Shown: one piece after another, positions 1 to 6,130 of the stretch
Position numbering within the stretch: the stretch's first letter is position 1
Layout of the letters: the number at the start of each line of letters is the position of its first letter
From: Desulfuromonadaceae bacterium
GTDB taxonomy: Bacteria; Desulfobacterota; Desulfuromonadia; Desulfuromonadales; Geopsychrobacteraceae
Length of the DNA stretch: 7,143 nt
NCBI GenBank assembly: GCA_030639985.1
Contig: DAOWKG010000011.1
Location: 1 to 7,143 of the forward strand
Direction: 5' to 3'
Made by a program: the position numbers and the translations under genes
Notes under the pieces: generated by a model
What the model saw: only the letters and a program-made list of their open reading frames with translations
Databases searched by the model: none
What the model was told of the DNA's origin: nothing

Positions 1-1
1 T

Positions 2-715
2 ATGAATGATGGTGCTACTGCTATGGCCGAATCGGCGCTGATTGAAGTTATCAATCTGGGTAAAAGCTTTACCACTCCAGGTGGTGTTATCGAGGTGCTG
101 CGCGGAATCGATCTCCGTATTTGTGCTGGTGAGCGGATTGCGGTAGTCGGAACTTCTGGCGCGGGGAAAACCACCCTGATGCACATCCTTGGCGGTTTGG
201 ATCGGCCAACCTCTGGCGATGTTTTGTATGCAGGTGAGAGTCTATTCAAATTACGTGGTGCTGATCTGGATGCATTTCGTAATCATACCGTTGGCTTTGT
301 ATTCCAGTTCAATCAACTTCTGCCTGAATTCAGTGCTCTGGAGAATGCGATGATGCCCCTTTTGATCGGCGGCTTCAGTCGTGCTGCTGCGGTCAAGAAG
401 GCAACGGTAATGTTGCAGGAAGTGGGTCTGGGGCATCGTCTGACCCATAAGCCCGGAGCCCTTTCCGGGGGGGAACAACAACGGGTTGCCATTGCCAGGG
501 CACTGGTATGTGAGCCGCGCTTGTTGTTGGCCGATGAACCGACCGGAAATTTAGATAGCCATACTTCTGATGAAATTATGCTGTTGTTAAATCAACTGCA
601 TCGCACCCGTGGTTTGACCCTGGTTATTGTTACCCACAACCAATCGCTGGCAAATAGTCTCGACCGTACTTTACGAATTGAAGACGGGATTCTTGCCGGA
701 GATAATTTAAATTGA
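2..715 (+). CDS. lolD: LolD, ATP-binding subunit of the LolCDE lipoprotein-releasing ABC transporter
   Basis: Cytoplasmic ATPase that, with the LolC/LolE membrane subunits, extracts lipoproteins from the inner membrane and hands them to LolA. The 237-residue protein shows the whole ABC core in order: Walker A GTSGAGKT at 50-57, Q-loop Gln102 in [17 protein letters not shown], signature LSGGEQQ at 154-160, Walker B LLLADE at 174-179, D-loop GNLD at 182-185 and H-loop His212. The [10 protein letters not shown] wording after the Q-loop and the short length fit the LolD/MacB/FtsE group, and the bamA/lpx neighbours favour LolD. The ATG at base 2 sits in TATGA, so a 4-base overlap with the stop of an upstream lolC is plausible but unseen. 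A second ATG at base 23 (Met8) would put Walker A nearer its position in E. coli LolD, so the start is uncertain. MacB- or FtsE-like ATPases are the alternatives. Confidence 0.9.
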   Translation: MNDGATAMAESALIEVINLGKSFTTPGGVIEVLRGIDLRICAGERIAVVGTSGAGKTTLMHILGGLDRPTSGDVLYAGESLFKLRGADLDAFRNHTVGFVFQFNQLLPEFSALENAMMPLLIGGFSRAAAVKKATVMLQEVGLGHRLTHKPGALSGGEQQRVAIARALVCEPRLLLADEPTGNLDSHTSDEIMLLLNQLHRTRGLTLVIVTHNQSLANSLDRTLRIEDGILAGDNLN

Positions 716-740
716 TGTTATTGTAACGATTTTCTATAAT
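712..740 (+). promoter_or_regulatory. sigma70-type promoter for bamA and downstream genes
   Basis: The -35 element TTGATG lies at 712-717, followed by a 17-base spacer and a perfect -10 element TATAAT at 735-740. Transcription should start near 747, giving a leader of about 30 bases before the bamA start at 779. The -35 overlaps the TGA stop of lolD (713-715). This would let bamA and the genes after it be expressed independently of the lol genes. It is predicted from consensus match and spacing alone. Confidence 0.72.
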
Positions 741-778
741 CCACCTTTTATTTTTACGCTTCTAGTTAAGGGTTACTG

Positions 779-3010
779 ATGTTTAAGAGAGTTTTACTGA
801 CACTTCTTTTGTTGGCCATTGCGGTTTTTTCTGCGGCTCAGGAAATTAAAGTGTCTGCTGTACAAATTGATGGAAATAGCCGGATTGAAACTTCTAAAAT
901 TTTGGCAGCAACGGCCATTAACGCTGGTGATCAAGTCACTGGTGCTGATATCGACAAGGCGCTGCACCAAATTTTTGCTTTGGGACGTTTTGAAGATGTA
1001 TCGGCTGAGCTAACTGAGGTGCAGGGAGCCCAGATATTAACCTTTGTGGTTCGTGAATTGCCATTGGTGCGGCGGATTAAGTTTGCCGGTAATGATGAAC
1101 TTAAAGAGTCGAAACTGCGCCCGCTGGTAAAAATCAGGACCCCTTCGTTGTATAGCCGCGAAAAGGTTGAGGAAAGTATCACGGAAATAAAAAAGGCTTA
1201 TGTCGAGGATGGTTATCATGCCGCTAAAATTGTGCCAGAGCTGCAAACTGATGCAAAAAATGCTGCTACTCTAACTTTCAAAGTAGTTGAGGGTAAGAAA
1301 GTTTTGATCCGTGAGATCAAATTTATTGGTAATACTGTTTTCGATAAAGGCGACTTGATTAAAGCGATAGAAACTCGTGAGCGTTGGTTTTTGTCTTGGC
1401 TCACCGACCGTGGTGCTTACCTTAAAGATACGTTAGAGATTGATATTCAAAGGATTAAGGCCGCATATCATAACGTCGGTTATCAAGATGTTAAGGTAAA
1501 GCAGCCGGAAGTGACTCTGGTTGCAGATAAACACCTCGATATCGTCATCGAAATTGATGAAGGTTCGCAGTACCAGGTGGGCAAGGTTAATGTTTCTGGC
1601 GATTTGATGTTTCCGGAAGAAAAACTGCTGGAGATGATTAAAATTAAATCTGGTGATGTTTTTAGCCGTTCCGAATTACATGACAATATTCTCGCATTGA
1701 CCGATCTATATGCTGACCGTGGTTATGCATACGCAAATGTGACTCCGCTGACCAGCAAAAACAAAAATCAACTGCTGATTGATCTTAATTTTGAAATTGA
1801 TCAAGGGGTAAAGGTCTTTGTTGAGCGGATTGATATCAGCGGTAACAGCAAAACCCGTGACAAAGTAATCCGCCGGGAAATTCCTTTAGTTGAGGGGAAT
1901 GAATTCAGTGCCAGAGGAGTCAAAGAAACAAAACGCAGAGTTACTAATCTTGGTTATTTTGATGAAGTCAATGTAACCAAAAAAACTGGTTCTGACGAGA
2001 GCAAAACTATCATTGATGTTGCGGTCGTGGAACGTCCGACGGGAACTTTCTCTATTGGGGCGGGTTATTCTTCAGCCGATAAACTTATGGCTCAGGGATC
2101 GTTATCGCAAGATAATTTTATGGGGTATGGGGTTCGTCTCGAGCTCAGTGGCTCTTTCGGTGCCAGCAGTACTACCTACTCTTTAGGAATTAGCGATTCC
2201 CATTTTCTTGATACCGATTGGACCGTTGGTGGACAAGTCTACAAAACCGAAAAAGAATATGATGAGTATGATGAGTATCGTACGGGGGGGTCTCTTCGTG
2301 CCGGGCATCCCGTTACAAGGAATTCAAAGGCTTACTTAACCTATCGTTATGAGCAGCAGGAAATCTTGAATATTTCTCCTTATGCCAGCCTTTGGGTACA
2401 GGAGCAGGAGGGTGAATCGGTTTTATCCTCGATAACCACCGAGTGGGTTCGGAATAGTACCGATTTTTACCAGAATCCAAGCCGTGGTGGCATCACCAAA
2501 GTTAGTTTAGAGTATGCCGGGTTGGGTGGAACCGAGGATTTTGTTAAATCGATAGTTAATCATCGCCATTTCTTCCCCCTATTCTGGGGAACCGTATTTT
2601 CTGTCAGGGGTGAGGCTGGTTATGTTAGATCGACAATTGATGAAGAAGTTTCAGTGACCGAAAGGTTTTTTCTCGGTGGCATCAAAACCATCCGTGGTTT
2701 TTCAAACCGGGAGGTTGGTCCAAAAGTGGGCGATGATTATGTCGGTGGCGAAAAAATGGTTTACTTTAATTACGAATTTTTGTTTCCCATTTCAGACGAC
2801 CTTGGTTTGCAGGGGGTATTATTTTACGATGTCGGTAATGCGTGGCGTGCGGGAGATCAAAATTATTCCGATGTGCGTAGTAGTGTCGGTGCTGGAGTCC
2901 GGTGGCGGAGTCCGTTGGGACCGTTACGTTTTGAGTGGGGATATAACCTTGATAAGCGTGAGGGTGAAGATCAGTCGGTATTTGAATTTACGATCGGTAA
3001 GGCATTTTAG
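779..3010 (+). CDS. bamA: BamA, outer-membrane protein assembly factor (Omp85 family)
   Basis: Central subunit of the BAM complex, which folds and inserts beta-barrel proteins into the outer membrane. The 743-residue protein begins with a signal peptide (FKR, then a Leu/Ala-rich core, likely cleavage after Ala20 in SAA|Q). Five POTRA domains follow at roughly 22-92, 93-172, 173-264, 265-343 and 345-417; several carry the typical I.(F/I).GN or V.VSG strand wording. The C-terminal 16-strand barrel runs from about 422 to the end. The conserved loop-6 motif (V/I)RGF is present as IRGF at 638-641, and the chain ends in an aromatic residue (FTIGKAF), the usual outer-membrane beta-signal. AAGGG at 768-772 is 6 bases before the ATG and supports the start. 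The length is slightly below the common 760-810. A 9-base in-frame tandem duplication at 2261-2278 lies in the barrel region. Confidence 0.96.
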   Translation: MFKRVLLTLLLLAIAVFSAAQEIKVSAVQIDGNSRIETSKILAATAINAGDQVTGADIDKALHQIFALGRFEDVSAELTEVQGAQILTFVVRELPLVRRIKFAGNDELKESKLRPLVKIRTPSLYSREKVEESITEIKKAYVEDGYHAAKIVPELQTDAKNAATLTFKVVEGKKVLIREIKFIGNTVFDKGDLIKAIETRERWFLSWLTDRGAYLKDTLEIDIQRIKAAYHNVGYQDVKVKQPEVTLVADKHLDIVIEIDEGSQYQVGKVNVSGDLMFPEEKLLEMIKIKSGDVFSRSELHDNILALTDLYADRGYAYANVTPLTSKNKNQLLIDLNFEIDQGVKVFVERIDISGNSKTRDKVIRREIPLVEGNEFSARGVKETKRRVTNLGYFDEVNVTKKTGSDESKTIIDVAVVERPTGTFSIGAGYSSADKLMAQGSLSQDNFMGYGVRLELSGSFGASSTTYSLGISDSHFLDTDWTVGGQVYKTEKEYDEYDEYRTGGSLRAGHPVTRNSKAYLTYRYEQQEILNISPYASLWVQEQEGESVLSSITTEWVRNSTDFYQNPSRGGITKVSLEYAGLGGTEDFVKSIVNHRHFFPLFWGTVFSVRGEAGYVRSTIDEEVSVTERFFLGGIKTIRGFSNREVGPKVGDDYVGGEKMVYFNYEFLFPISDDLGLQGVLFYDVGNAWRAGDQNYSDVRSSVGAGVRWRSPLGPLRFEWGYNLDKREGEDQSVFEFTIGKAF
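2261..2278 (+). repeat. 9-base in-frame tandem duplication inside bamA
   Basis: GATGAGTAT occurs twice head to tail and encodes DEY-DEY at residues 495-500, directly after KEYEY-like sequence (EKEYDEYDEYR in total). It lies in the early part of the barrel, probably in a loop or turn between strands, where such changes are tolerated. The reading frame is kept. Confidence 0.85.
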
Positions 3011-3065
3011 AACAGGTTAGTTTTATAATTAAAATCTATTTTTAAAAAACTTAACAGGAGAAGTT

Positions 3066-3578
3066 ATGAAAAAAATTATTATGGTAGTAGTTGCTTTGCT
3101 TTTATTCGCCGCCCCTGCATTTGCAGCTACCAAAATCGCCTACGTTGATTTGCAAAAAGTATTACAATCATCTCAGGCTGGAGTTCAGGCCAGGGCTGAT
3201 ATTGCCAAATTGGAAAAAGAGCTAGAAACTGAATTTAAAATTAAAGAAGGTGAGTTTTTGAAGTTTAAGGGGGATCTTGAAAAGCAGGCTGATCTTCTTT
3301 CAAAAAGTGCAAAACAAGAAAAAGTTCAAGAATTTCAAAAAAAATTGGCCGAGTTGCAGTCCTTTAAGCAAAAAGCTCAACGTATACTGCAAAATGATGA
3401 TAGAAAACGTACCCAGAGTATGGTTAATGAATTAACCGTTCTCTTAGCTACGTTCGGTAAAGATGACGGTTACAGTGCAATATTTGAGCGTAGTGAAGGT
3501 GGTTTGTTGTTTATCGGAGACGATGTTGTCAACCTGACCGATAAACTCATCAAAGCATATGATGCCAGCAAAAAATAA
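3066..3578 (+). CDS. ompH: OmpH/Skp-family periplasmic chaperone
   Basis: Periplasmic holding chaperone that keeps unfolded outer-membrane proteins soluble on the way to the BAM complex. The 170-residue precursor starts with a clear signal peptide (MKK, a hydrophobic core, and AFA|A cleavage after residue 20). The mature chain opens with KIAYVDLQKVLQSS, the typical OmpH/Skp start (strand plus helix). A long Lys/Glu/Gln-rich helical stretch from about 35 to 110 would form the coiled-coil tentacles. The C-terminal part (YSAIFERSEGGLLFIGDDVVNLTDKLIKAYD) matches the small beta domain and last helix of the family. AGGAG at 3056-3060, 5 bases before the ATG, supports the start. Its position directly after bamA and before lpxD is the classic family context. 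The 55-base gap before it is AT-rich with no clear promoter. Confidence 0.93.
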   Translation: MKKIIMVVVALLLFAAPAFAATKIAYVDLQKVLQSSQAGVQARADIAKLEKELETEFKIKEGEFLKFKGDLEKQADLLSKSAKQEKVQEFQKKLAELQSFKQKAQRILQNDDRKRTQSMVNELTVLLATFGKDDGYSAIFERSEGGLLFIGDDVVNLTDKLIKAYDASKK

Positions 3579-3611
3579 AGCTAACATTTAGTTGTTACTG
3601 AAAATTTCGAC

Positions 3612-3615
3612 GGGA
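3612..3615 (+). promoter_or_regulatory. ribosome binding site deciding the lpxD start
   Basis: GGGA lies 8 bases before the ATG at 3624 but only 2 bases before the in-frame TTG at 3618. The spacing favours the ATG, giving a protein that begins MVKLKQLADLVAGEL, in line with LpxD N-termini. Confidence 0.6.
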
Positions 3616-3877
3616 TATTGAAGATGGTAAAATTAAAACAGTTAGCTGATTTAGTTGCCGGCGAACTTCATGGTGATCCGGAGCTGAATATTGAGCGGGT
3701 GGCTCCGATTGATGTCGCGCATAAAGGTGATATTACTTTTGTCTCAAATCCAAAGTACCTGGCGCAACTGAAAGACTGTGATGCTTCAGCGGTTATTATC
3801 GCTCCAGGGGTTGAGGCTTCTGGAATTGATTCGATTGTTTGTGCAAATCCGTATCTTGCTTTTGCAAAAATTCTGAC

Positions 3878-3882
3878 TTTTT
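3878..3882 (+). other. site of the lpxD frameshift (run of five T)
   Basis: The upstream frame reads ILT-F-C-K across this run, while the family-like continuation (F-L-Q-V-P-E-L) is in the -1 frame. A sixth T gives ACT TTT TTG CAA and joins the two halves without loss. Short homopolymer runs are common places for indels and base-calling errors. Confidence 0.75.
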
Positions 3883-4644
3883 GCAAGTACCCGAACTACC
3901 GGTACTGGGAATCATGTCTGGGTCTCAGGTTGCTGAGTCTGCTACTATAGCTGCAACTGCGACTGTTTATCCTGGATGTGTAATTGGTGAGCAAGTAGAA
4001 ATTGGTTCTGGGACTACCATTTATCCCGGTGTGGTTATCTATGCTGGTGCAACAATCGGTCAAAATTGCATTTTACATGCAAACTCTGTGATCCGTGAAG
4101 GGTGCCGATTGCATGATCGGGTTATCCTGCAGCCTGCGGCAGTTATCGGTTCTGATGGGTTTGGTTTTGCCCCGGATGGCAGCAGTTACTACAAAATTCC
4201 GCAAGTCGGCATCGTGGTTTTGGAGGATGATGTTGAAATAGGAGCTAATAGTTGTATCGATCGTGCCGCACTGGGGGAAACGCGAATTGGTCGTGGTACA
4301 AAAATTGATAATCTCGTGCAGATTGCCCATAATGTCGTGGTTGGTGATGACTGTATTCTGGTATCCCAAAGTGGTATTGCCGGAAGTAGTAAAGTTGGTA
4401 ATCATTGTACCTTTGGTGGTCAAGCTGCAATTGCAGGTCATTTAACTATCGGTGACAATGTTATGATTGGGGGCAGGGGTGGTGCTACCAACGATGTCGC
4501 TCCAAATCAAATATTATCTGGTTTGCCATTGATGCCCCATAAGCAATGGCTGCGAGCGACAATGTCATTGCCTAAATTACCCGAAATGCGCAAAGAGATG
4601 AAGCAAATGAAAAAGCGTCTTGAGGAACTCGAAGCGCAGTTAAT

Positions 4645-4648
4645 GGAG
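4645..4648 (+). promoter_or_regulatory. ribosome binding site deciding the fabZ start
   Basis: GGAG lies inside the last codons of lpxD, 10 bases before the ATG at 4659 and 19 bases before the second in-frame ATG at 4668. The spacing favours 4659, which leaves a single base between the lpxD stop and the fabZ start, a sign of coupled translation. Confidence 0.55.
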
Positions 4649-4658
4649 AAAAAATAAT

Positions 4659-5096
4659 ATGATTGTAATGAATATTCAACAAATTATGAAAGTTTTACCA
4701 CACCGCTACCCATTTCTTTTGGTTGACCGGATTGAAGAGGTTGAAGAGGGGGTTAAGGTCAACGGTTATAAGAATGTAACGGTAAATGAACCATTTTTTC
4801 AGGGACATTTTCCCGATCATCCAATCATGCCAGGGGTTCTGATTGTCGAGGCGATGGCGCAGGTTGGTGGAGCTTATGTGACAGTTCTCGACGATATTGC
4901 TGATGATCAAGTTACTTACTTTGTCGGCATTGATAAGGCACGTTTTCGTAAGCCGGTTCTTCCCGGTGATGTCCTCAGAATGGAAATCGAATTGATTTCC
5001 CGCCGCCGTGGGATCTATCAGTTTAAAGGTACCGGTTATGTTGGTGATACCAAAGTAGCTGATGCAGAACTGAAAGCAACTTTTGCGCAGAAATAA
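4659..5096 (+). CDS. fabZ: FabZ, (3R)-hydroxyacyl-ACP dehydratase
   Basis: Cytoplasmic hot-dog-fold enzyme that dehydrates 3-hydroxyacyl-ACP to trans-2-enoyl-ACP in fatty acid elongation. The 145-residue protein is the usual FabZ length. It shows LPHRYPFLLVD at 13-23 and the active-site block GHFPDHPIMPGVLIVEAMAQ at 49-68, with catalytic His50 and Glu64. The later FVGIDKARFRKPVLPGD segment is also typical. A Glu (FabZ) rather than Asp (FabA) at the second catalytic position supports FabZ over FabA. It sits one base after lpxD and 12 bases before lpxA. That placement is common, because FabZ competes with LpxA and LpxD for the same 3-hydroxyacyl-ACP pool, so their expression together balances phospholipid against lipid A. 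Confidence 0.97.
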   Translation: MIVMNIQQIMKVLPHRYPFLLVDRIEEVEEGVKVNGYKNVTVNEPFFQGHFPDHPIMPGVLIVEAMAQVGGAYVTVLDDIADDQVTYFVGIDKARFRKPVLPGDVLRMEIELISRRRGIYQFKGTGYVGDTKVADAELKATFAQK

Positions 5097-5108
5097 TCGG
5101 GAGAAGCT

Positions 5109-5882
5109 ATGATTCACAAAACCGCAATTATCGCTCCTGGAGCAGAACTTGATGCTTCGGTAACGGTTGGTCCGTATACGATTATCGGCGAGCATGTCAA
5201 GATTGGGGCTGGGACAACGGTTGGATCTCATACCGTAATTGAGGGTCATACTGAAATTGGCTGTGATAACCAGATTTTTAATTTTGTTACGATTGGGGCG
5301 GCACCGCAGGATTTAAAATTTGCTGGTGAGGTTTCATATTTGAAAATAGGTGACCGCAACCGCATTCGTGAATATGTTACGATTCATCTTGGTACCGAAG
5401 ATGGCGGTGGTGTCACAACGGTTGGTAGTGATAACCTTCTCATGGCCTATGCGCACGTTGCTCATGACTGTATTGTTAAAGATCATATAATCCTGGCAAA
5501 TGGTGCTTCTCTTGCTGGTCACGTTGAAGTGGGTGATTATGCAATTATGGGGGGTATGAGTGCAGTACACCAATTTACCAAACTTGGCTGTCATATGATG
5601 GCGAGTGGCGGTTCGATGATTACCCAGGATGTTGTCCCATATGCGATCGTGCAGGGAGATCGGGCAAAACTTGTCGGTTTGAATTTGATCGGACTTAAGC
5701 GGCGGGGTTTTAGTAGTGAGGCGCTTGCCAACATCAAAAACATCCATAAGCTAGTTTTTCGTTCCAATTTGAAGCTTGAAGAGGCAATTGCTGCCATAAA
5801 TGAGCAATTTGACTGTTCGGCTCCTGAAATTGCAACTTATCTCGATTTTTTGAGTAAAAGTGAACGTGGATTAGCCCGTTAG
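5109..5882 (+). CDS. lpxA: LpxA, acyl-ACP:UDP-N-acetylglucosamine O-acyltransferase
   Basis: Catalyses the first step of lipid A synthesis, moving a 3-hydroxyacyl chain from ACP to the 3-OH of UDP-GlcNAc. The 257-residue protein is close to the 262 of E. coli and consists of hexapeptide repeats (left-handed beta-helix) to about residue 180, then a helical tail with GLKRRGFS. Residues corresponding to the E. coli active site are all present: His116 and His119 in AHVAHDC (E. coli His122 and catalytic His125), His138 in AGHV, and His154-Gln155 in AVHQF. Gly167 lines up with E. coli Gly173, the hydrocarbon-ruler residue, so a long (about C14) acyl chain is expected rather than the C10 of Pseudomonas; this is inference. 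GGGAG at 5099-5103, 5 bases before the ATG, supports the start. Confidence 0.97.
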   Translation: MIHKTAIIAPGAELDASVTVGPYTIIGEHVKIGAGTTVGSHTVIEGHTEIGCDNQIFNFVTIGAAPQDLKFAGEVSYLKIGDRNRIREYVTIHLGTEDGGGVTTVGSDNLLMAYAHVAHDCIVKDHIILANGASLAGHVEVGDYAIMGGMSAVHQFTKLGCHMMASGGSMITQDVVPYAIVQGDRAKLVGLNLIGLKRRGFSSEALANIKNIHKLVFRSNLKLEEAIAAINEQFDCSAPEIATYLDFLSKSERGLAR

Positions 5883-5902
5883 TGTTGTGTTATTCGTGGA
5901 AT

Positions 5903-6021
5903 GTCGCAAATTTACGCTGGAATTTTGCGTGTCAACAAGGCGTGATTTTCGCTGCATAGCCAAAGCTATACAGCGGAAGTCACAACGTAGTTGGTGCGTA
6001 AAATAACCAGTAAAATGTGAT
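5903..6021. repeat. large imperfect palindromic element, possibly a dispersed REP/MITE-like repeat
   Basis: The two halves are rough reverse complements of each other over about 120 bases. The centre is a long hairpin (5942-5983). Outside it, CAAC at 5933-5936 faces GTTG at 5990-5993, and TTTACGC at 5911-5917 faces GCGTAAA at 5996-6002. TGG at 5918-5920 faces CCA at 6007-6009. Each half also has small local inverted repeats (CGCAAA 5905-5910 with TTTGCG 5924-5929; TGGT 5992-5995 with ACCA 6006-6009). This nested symmetry, with no coding potential, is typical of dispersed palindromic repeats. Copy number cannot be judged from one window. Confidence 0.6.
5942..5983. repeat. 19-bp hairpin at the centre of the palindrome
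   Basis: Left arm GTGATTTTCGCTGCATAGC (5942-5960) faces right arm GCTATACAGCGGAAGTCAC (5965-5983) around a CAAA loop. As RNA it has 16 Watson-Crick pairs, two G-U pairs and one C-A mismatch. There is no T-run after it, so it is not an intrinsic terminator. It could protect the 3' end of the upstream mRNA. Confidence 0.85.
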
Positions 6022-6042
6022 AGTTCATGCATGACATGACAC
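6017..6042. promoter_or_regulatory. candidate operator: interrupted dyad centred on TCATGCATGA
   Basis: TCATGCATGA at 6025-6034 is a perfect 10-bp palindrome. Around the same centre, GTG at 6017-6019 pairs with CAC at 6040-6042, and A6022 pairs with T6037. The symmetry fits a dimeric regulator site, but no regulator is visible and the site may be chance. Confidence 0.3.
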
Positions 6043-6072
6043 TTAGTAGTTTAAATGATTTATTTTGAGCTT

Positions 6073-6114
6073 AACAAATTGCGAGATCCGTAAGGCTCTC
6101 GCAATTTGTTTTTT
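6073..6114 (+). terminator. strong intrinsic terminator just upstream of lpxB
   Basis: AACAAATTGCGAGA at 6073-6086 and TCTCGCAATTTGTT at 6097-6110 form a perfect 14-bp stem with a 10-base loop. The right arm ends in a run of six T at 6109-6114. The T-run follows only on the + strand, so it should end transcripts coming from lpxA. lpxB begins 16 bases later, too close for a separate promoter after the hairpin. Confidence 0.9.
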
Positions 6115-6130
6115 AGTCCCCAGGAAATAC

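Larger units (their letters stand above)
3624..4657 (+). pseudogene. lpxD: LpxD, UDP-3-O-(3-hydroxyacyl)glucosamine N-acyltransferase, interrupted by a one-base frameshift
   Basis: LpxD adds the second (N-linked) 3-hydroxyacyl chain from acyl-ACP in lipid A synthesis. Frame one (ATG 3624, stop at 3948-3950, 108 codons) encodes the uridine-binding N-terminal domain, with ITFVSNPKY at 37-45 and NPYLAF at 75-80. Family similarity then jumps to the frame one base back, which reads [17 protein letters not shown] and onward to 4657. Adding one T to the T5 run at 3878-3882 restores a 344-residue protein, a normal LpxD length. In that numbering the left-handed beta-helix follows, with GFGFAPDG at 179-186, catalytic His236 in QIAHNV (E. 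coli His239), His273 in AGHL and a helical, charged tail from about 305. Every other part looks intact, so a sequencing error or a very recent mutation is likely. The distal frame has an ATG at 3914, but a product from it would lack the N-terminal domain. Confidence 0.88.
5883..6130. other. non-coding gap between lpxA and lpxB
   Basis: No convincing gene lies in these 248 bases on either strand. They contain, in order, a large imperfect palindrome (about 5903-6021), a short CATG-centred dyad (6017-6042), an AT-rich stretch and an intrinsic terminator (6073-6114). I found -10-like hexamers (TAAAAT at 5999 and 6011) but none with an acceptable -35 at 16-18 bases. In related Desulfuromonadales, as I remember them, lpxI and a Gfo/Idh-type gene occupy this position. 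Confidence 0.7.

Noticed and set aside
2676..3020. Second + strand open frame inside the bamA 3' end
   Set aside because: It overlaps the conserved IRGF and C-terminal barrel region of BamA in another frame and has no recognisable protein features.
3024..3029. TATAAT hexamer in the bamA-ompH gap as a promoter
   Set aside because: No acceptable -35 at 16-19 bases upstream; the stretch is simply AT-rich.
3618..3620. TTG at 3618 as the lpxD start
   Set aside because: The GGGA ribosome binding site is only 2 bases away; the ATG at 3624 has better spacing and a family-like N-terminus.
4695..5249. Long reverse-strand open frame (184 codons) across fabZ and lpxA
   Set aside because: It lies antisense to two clearly recognised genes, has no family-like wording and no ribosome binding site; it is a shadow frame.
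5901..5945. 14-codon reading frame (ATG at 5901, TGA at 5943-5945) at the start of the palindrome
   Set aside because: No usable ribosome binding site, very short, and lies wholly inside the palindromic element, so it is probably chance.
6055..6093. 12-residue reading frame ending inside the lpxB terminator, resembling an attenuation leader peptide
   Set aside because: It overlaps the left arm in a suggestive way, but no Shine-Dalgarno precedes it and it has no run of a regulatory codon.
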